Of a stretch of 64,000 nt of DNA, positions 59,840-64,000 are shown piece by piece. Positions within the stretch are counted from its first letter, which is position 1; the number at the start of each line of letters is the position of its first letter. This DNA is from Halomicrobium salinisoli (GTDB lineage Archaea; Halobacteriota; Halobacteria; Halobacteriales; Haloarculaceae), in assembly GCF_020405185.1 (NCBI RefSeq), contig NZ_CP084463.1, positions 2,418,001 through 2,482,000 on the forward strand. The letters are read 5' to 3'. The notes below the pieces were generated by a model. The model had not been told where the DNA came from. It saw only the letters and a program-made list of their open reading frames with translations, and searched no databases. The translations under genes were made by a program, and so were the position numbers.

Positions 59840-59864
59840 TCATATGTTACCGAACGTTCGTTCG
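59840..59864. promoter_or_regulatory. Promoter plus TetR operator candidate O2 for the RND operon
   Basis: TATA-like tcatatgtt (59840-59848) is directly followed by accgaacgttcgttcg, which contains the perfect 10-bp palindrome cgaacgttcg (59851-59860). The shared accgaacg with O1 suggests one repressor binds both. Transcription would start near 59870, giving about 100 bases of leader before ATG 59976. Confidence 0.5.
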
Positions 59865-59975
59865 ACACATGACAGAGCGATTGCTGGACCGCAGTACGTG
59901 CCGAGCTGTCGCCGGCCCCGGCGGCGGGAACCGCCCGACCGACGGAGGATCGGGAGCGCCGATCAGGTGGTCGAC

Positions 59976-61910
59976 ATGAGGGGACGGACGCTGCTGGTCG
60001 TCGCGCTCGTCGCGGCCCTGCTCGTCCCGACGACGGCCCTCGCCGCGGTGGTCGGGAGTCCGGACATCGACGCCCAGTTCTCCGACAGCACCGTCTCGCC
60101 GGGCCAGGAGACGACCCTCGAGGCCACGCTGGTCAACAGCGGGACCCTCGAGAGCGCGGGCAGCGGCCAGGGCGCGTCGGCCCTCAACGAGCGGGTCCAG
60201 ACGGCCCGCGGGCTGACTGTGGCGCTGAACAACCGGTCTGCTCCGATCGACGTGCTGACGGGCCGACAGGCAGTCGGATCGCTGGGGACCGCCGAGCCGC
60301 GGTCGGTTCCCTTCCGCGTCTCCGTGCCCGAGGACGCCGAACCGGGCACCTACGACGTGGCCGTCAACCTCGACTACGAGTACACCGACTACATCTCAGA
60401 GGGCGACGGCACCCAGCAGGAGACCGACGCCGACGAGACGGTCACGCTGTCGGTGACCGTCGAGCGCACCCCGCAGCTGACGGTCAGAAACGTCGACTCG
60501 AACGTCCGGGTGGGCGGCACCGGGACGGTCGAACTGACCGTCGAGAACACCGGCGACCGGGCGGCCAGCGACGCGACGCTCACGCTGGCCTCCCCGAGCC
60601 AGGACGTCGCCTTCGGCCAGTCCGCGTCGGCCGAGCGTTACGTCGAATCGCTGGAACCCGGTGAGACCCGCGAGCTGACCTACCGCGTGACGGCCGCCAG
60701 CACGGCCGACTCCGAGCCCTACGCCTTCACGCTCTCGGGCGAGCACGAGCGGGCCAACGGCCAGACGGAGAATATCTCCCCGGTGTCCGTCGGTATCCAG
60801 CCGCGGGCCGAGCAGCAGTTCGCCGTTGTAGAGACCGACAGCGACGTCGCCGTCGGCGACCGGGGCACGTACAACCTGACGCTCCGCAACGACGGCCCCG
60901 CGACGGCCAACGACGCGACGGTGCGGCTGACCTCGCAGAACGCCGACGTGACGCTGGGCGAGGCCGAGTCCGGGAGCCGCTACGTCGGCGAGTGGGCGAC
61001 CGGCGAGACCCGGACGGTCAGCTTCGACCTGACGGCCGCCGAGAACGCGCAGCGCCAGGAGTACGCGCTGAGCGCCGCCGTCGACTACGAGGACGACGCC
61101 GGCAACGCCGGTTCGGTCGAGGGGATCTCGGTCGGCGTCCGGCCCGCGCCCGAGCAGTCCTTCGCGGTCCGAAACGTCTCCAGTACGCTCTCGGTCGGTG
61201 ACGACGGCCGGCTGACCGGGGAACTGGTCAACACCGGCGACCGGCCGGTCGACGACGTCGTCCTCCAGTGGTCCGGCGAACAGCAGAACGTCAACCCCAC
61301 GGAGACGGAGTACGCCGTCGGGTCGCTCGACGCCGGCGAGGCGGCCGAGTTCGACTTCGGCGTCGAGATCAGCGAGGGGGCCGAGGCCGGCCCGCGACAG
61401 TTCTCGCTGACCGCCGAGTACGACGACGCAGACGGCGATCAGCGGTCCAGCGACTCGCTGAACCTCCGCCGGGAAGTCGCGCCCGACACCGACGAGTTCG
61501 ACGTCGCGATCCAGTCGGCCGATCTCACGCCCGGCTCCTCGTCGACCATCGAGGTGCGGATCGAGAACGCCGACGACGAGACGCTGACGGACATCTCCGC
61601 CAAGATGTTCGCCAACGATCCCATCACGACGAACGACGACGAGGCGTTCATCGAGGAACTGGCGCCCGGCGAGTCCCGCAACGTCACCTTCGGCGTCAGC
61701 GCCGGACAGGGCGCCCTGGCCAAGACCTACCCCCTGTCGATGGACTTCCAGTACCAGGAGTCCGACGGCGACACGGTGACCTCGGACACGTACAACGTGC
61801 CCGTGCAGGTCCAGTCCGACGACGGCGGTAGCGGCTCCTCGCTGATCGCCGTCGGCATCGCGGCGCTCGTGGGCGTCCTCGCCATCGGCGGCTACCTCCG
61901 CTTCCGCTGA
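59976..61910 (+). CDS. Exported membrane-anchored protein with CARDB/NEW3-like repeats (COG1361 type), RND partner
   Basis: A 644-residue protein: signal peptide (MRGRTLLVVALVAALLVPTTALA), at least four tandem Ig-like modules marked by recurring TGDR-type turns (TVELTVENTGDRAASDATLT; GTYNLTLRNDGPATANDATV; GRLTGELVNTGDRPVDDVVL; STIEVRIENADDETLTDISA), each closed by an L.PGE-type strand, and a C-terminal helix (LIAVGIAALVGVLAIGGYL) with basic end. Nearly all of it is extracellular. It overlaps the RND gene by TGATG, so they are translated together. Same architecture as the 25257-26756 protein that sits with an ABC exporter. Confidence 0.82.
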   Translation: MRGRTLLVVALVAALLVPTTALAAVVGSPDIDAQFSDSTVSPGQETTLEATLVNSGTLESAGSGQGASALNERVQTARGLTVALNNRSAPIDVLTGRQAVGSLGTAEPRSVPFRVSVPEDAEPGTYDVAVNLDYEYTDYISEGDGTQQETDADETVTLSVTVERTPQLTVRNVDSNVRVGGTGTVELTVENTGDRAASDATLTLASPSQDVAFGQSASAERYVESLEPGETRELTYRVTAASTADSEPYAFTLSGEHERANGQTENISPVSVGIQPRAEQQFAVVETDSDVAVGDRGTYNLTLRNDGPATANDATVRLTSQNADVTLGEAESGSRYVGEWATGETRTVSFDLTAAENAQRQEYALSAAVDYEDDAGNAGSVEGISVGVRPAPEQSFAVRNVSSTLSVGDDGRLTGELVNTGDRPVDDVVLQWSGEQQNVNPTETEYAVGSLDAGEAAEFDFGVEISEGAEAGPRQFSLTAEYDDADGDQRSSDSLNLRREVAPDTDEFDVAIQSADLTPGSSSTIEVRIENADDETLTDISAKMFANDPITTNDDEAFIEELAPGESRNVTFGVSAGQGALAKTYPLSMDFQYQESDGDTVTSDTYNVPVQVQSDDGGSGSSLIAVGIAALVGVLAIGGYLRFR

Positions 61911-64000
61911 TGGAGTACCAGCGCTACGTCGACTGGGTCGACGACCGGATCGTCCACGACTCCCGGCGAGTCATACTGGCGTTTCTGGTCCTGACGCTGG
62001 TCTTCGCCGGCGGGCTTGGCGCGACCTCGACCGAGGCGGGCACCCAGCAGTTCGCCCAGGGCATCCCGGAGAACGAGGCGCTGGAGTCGATCAACGACGA
62101 GTTCTCGCCGACGTTCACGACCGACACCGGCAGCACCCAGCTGCTCCAGAGCGGCACCAACGTCCTCTCGCGGGACGCGATGCTGCGGATGTTGCGGACC
62201 CAGGAGCGGCTGGACGACAACGAGGAACTGCGGGTCACGTCGACCGGCAGCGCGGCCGCCGTCGTCGCCCAGCGGATCGACCCCGAGGCGACCACCATAG
62301 AGCAACAGATCGACGCCATCGAGCACTCGACGCGGACGGAACGGAAGGAGGCGATCCGCGCGGCCTACGACGAGAACCCGCAGTTCCAGAGCCTGGTCGG
62401 CGTCGACTTCAACCGGCAGTCGGCGTCGACGTCGGCGACGCTGGGCACGGTCACCCACGAGGTGCCCGAGGGGCTCTCCGGCGGTGCCGGCCAGGGCGGC
62501 GGCAGCCCGCTGGCACCGGTCCAGGAGCGGGCCGACTTCACCGTCCAGCGGGGCGGCGGCGGGAGCATCGAGACCTTCGGGAGCGCGATGATCGGAACCG
62601 AGTCCCAGAACCTCATCATGGACTCGCTGCTGCTGGTGGTCCCCGCGGCCGTCATCCTGATCCTGACCTTCCTGCTGTTCGCCTACCGCGACCTGGCGGA
62701 CCTCGTGCTCGGCGTCGTCTCGCTGGTGATGGCGATCGTCTGGACCTTCGGGTTCACCGGGTACGCCGGCATCCCGTTCTCGATCATGCTCGTGGCGGTG
62801 CCGCCGATGCTGCTGGCGGTGGGCATCGACTTCGGCATCCACTCGATCAACCGCTACCGCGAGGAGCGGGTCAAGGGCGCCTCCGTCGAGGGAGCGATGC
62901 GGATCACCACCGACCAGCTCCTGGTGGCCTTCTTCATCGTCGCGGGGACGACCGTCATCGGGTTCCTGTCGAACTACGCCAGCCCGCTGGGGCCGATCCA
63001 GGAGTTCGGCCTCACGGCCGCGGCCGGCATCGTGTTCACGTTCCTCATCTTCGGGGTCTTCCTCCCGGCGGCGAAGGTCGAACTGGACCGGCTCGGCGAG
63101 CGGTACCCGATCCCGCAGTTCAGCCAGTCGCCGCTGGGCTCGGAGGGGTCCGCGCTCGGGTCGGTGCTGCGCACCGGCGTCGTCATCGCCGATCGAGCCC
63201 CCGCCCTGTTCCTGGTGGGCATCGTCGTCCTGACAGCCAGTGCGGGCGCGTACGGGGCCGGCGTCGACACCAGCTTCGAGGACGAGGACTTCCTCCCGCC
63301 CGAGGACATCCCGGTCTATCTGGAGGAGCTGCCCGAGCCGTTCGCCCCCAGCGAGTACGAGACGCGCGAGCAGCTGAACTTCCTCGAGGACAACTTCGAG
63401 AGCACGCAGAGCAGTTCGGCGACGGTGTACGTCGAGGGCCACCTCACCCGGGACGACGCCCTCGAGGAGATCTACCGCGCCGGCGACAGCCCGCCCGACA
63501 CGTTCGTCGAGGAGGACGGCCGCGCCGAGGCCACCTCCATCGTGACGATCATCCGGAGCCAGGCCGAGCGGGACCCCGAGTTCGAACGCATGGTCGATCG
63601 CAACGACCGCAACGACAACGGGGTGCCCGACGACAACCTACGGGAGATCTACGACTACCTGCTGGACTCGTCGGCCGGCGACCGGGCGAGCGACTACATC
63701 ACGGAGGACTACCGGAGCACGCGGGTCGTCTACACCGTCGAGTCCGATGCGGGCCAGGGCGAGGTCTACGACGACACCTGGTCGGTGGCCGAGGACATGC
63801 GGATGACCGCGACGGCGACGGGGGCCCTCGTCGTGTTCGCCGTCATCGAGGACCTGATCTTCGAGTCGGCGGTCGTGAGCCTGGCGGTCGCGCTGGGCGC
63901 GACCGCACTGTTCCTGGTGGTCATCTACCGCCTGCTGGAGGGGTACGCGACGCTCGGCGTCGCCAACGTGTTCGCGGTCGTCGTCACCGTGGCCATGATC
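61910..64000 (+). CDS. RND/MMPL-family transporter (partial, runs off the right edge)
   Basis: 697 codons are visible without a stop. One N-terminal helix (RVILAFLVLTLVFAGGLG), an external domain, then a helix bundle (SLLLVVPAAVILILTFLLFA; LGVVSLVMAIVWTFGFTGYA; IPFSIMLVAVPPMLLAVGIDFGIHSINRYREER, the MMPL/SSD signature; VAFFIVAGTTVIGFLSNYAS; LTAAAGIVFTFLIFGVF). A second external domain follows (about 430-640), and the second bundle has just begun. This is the two-repeat RND plan used for lipids, sterol-like molecules or drugs. With TetR control, export of a toxic or lipid substrate is likely. TGATG coupling to the exported protein suggests they form one machine. Confidence 0.88.
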   Translation, partial: MEYQRYVDWVDDRIVHDSRRVILAFLVLTLVFAGGLGATSTEAGTQQFAQGIPENEALESINDEFSPTFTTDTGSTQLLQSGTNVLSRDAMLRMLRTQERLDDNEELRVTSTGSAAAVVAQRIDPEATTIEQQIDAIEHSTRTERKEAIRAAYDENPQFQSLVGVDFNRQSASTSATLGTVTHEVPEGLSGGAGQGGGSPLAPVQERADFTVQRGGGGSIETFGSAMIGTESQNLIMDSLLLVVPAAVILILTFLLFAYRDLADLVLGVVSLVMAIVWTFGFTGYAGIPFSIMLVAVPPMLLAVGIDFGIHSINRYREERVKGASVEGAMRITTDQLLVAFFIVAGTTVIGFLSNYASPLGPIQEFGLTAAAGIVFTFLIFGVFLPAAKVELDRLGERYPIPQFSQSPLGSEGSALGSVLRTGVVIADRAPALFLVGIVVLTASAGAYGAGVDTSFEDEDFLPPEDIPVYLEELPEPFAPSEYETREQLNFLEDNFESTQSSSATVYVEGHLTRDDALEEIYRAGDSPPDTFVEEDGRAEATSIVTIIRSQAERDPEFERMVDRNDRNDNGVPDDNLREIYDYLLDSSAGDRASDYITEDYRSTRVVYTVESDAGQGEVYDDTWSVAEDMRMTATATGALVVFAVIEDLIFESAVVSLAVALGATALFLVVIYRLLEGYATLGVANVFAVVVTVAMI

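Overview
The window is one stretch of a haloarchaeal chromosome (class Halobacteria). The evidence is GC-rich sequence, very acidic predicted proteins, tightly packed genes with ATGA-type overlaps, TATA-like boxes 25-30 bases before start codons (leaderless transcripts), and lineage markers: a SAMP1 ubiquitin-like protein, HalX and HalOD1 signalling proteins, archaeal GatD, type II methionine aminopeptidase, NurA/HerA and HMG-CoA reductase. A member of or near the Haloarculaceae is my guess, held with low confidence. I saw no rRNA, tRNA, CRISPR array, transposase or phage genes.

Layout. 1-5600: end of a gamma-carbonic-anhydrase-like gene, a GCS2-like ligase, a DgcA/DgcN-type D-glutamate pair, a Vms1-type peptidyl-tRNA hydrolase and a small haloarchaeal protein. 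5.6-10.5 kb: exported low-complexity protein, HTH regulator, membrane protein, gatD, samp1. 10.5-17.9 kb: membrane and ion-transport genes (two RCK_C-type proteins, a K+ channel with RCK domain, an HPP-USP fusion) plus an AAC(3)-fold acetyltransferase. 17.9-23.4 kb: nucleoside phosphorylase, phosphatase-fold protein, DUF63 protein, deoC, tRNA methylthiotransferase. 23.4-30.3 kb: ABC exporter with an exported CARDB-like protein, CDF transporter, HIT hydrolase, zinc ribbon, map. 30.4-38.6 kb: asparaginase, icd, a PH-domain pair, cupin, zinc-ribbon/wHTH protein, hmgA. 38.9-42.5 kb: the nadA-nadB-nadC operon for NAD synthesis. 42.5-50 kb: HTH-GNAT, kptA, gpmI, nurA, a small protein and a HerA-like ATPase. 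50-59 kb: Tat-exported binding protein with Mn catalase, two USPs, GNAT, Lrp, HalOD1, RAD55/KaiC-like ATPase, nadK, HalX regulator. 59-64 kb: TetR, divergent from an exported CARDB-like protein and an RND/MMPL transporter that runs off the right edge.

The most unusual content lies between the genes. (1) Four copies of a 160-430 bp palindromic element, three with a cloverleaf-like plan: outer arms around two variable hairpins and a central 18-bp inverted repeat; one copy has a compensatory base-pair change. (2) A family of perfect hairpins with three-base loops: four in a row after icd, four nested in one large palindrome, and one (with a companion hairpin) in frame inside nadB. (3) Several genes (samp1, the HPP-USP gene, the asparaginase gene, a uspA) have their 3' ends, including the stop codon, tandemly repeated downstream. 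(4) A GA-rich repeat (ggagggag / gagcgggagcgac) sits 3' of kptA, uspA and a GNAT gene and before nurA. Together they suggest active turnover of palindromic and 3'-end repeats. I know of no mechanism for this, and genome-wide searches would be needed to establish one.

Limits: all calls were made by eye. DUF numbers are recalled from memory and should be treated as pointers.
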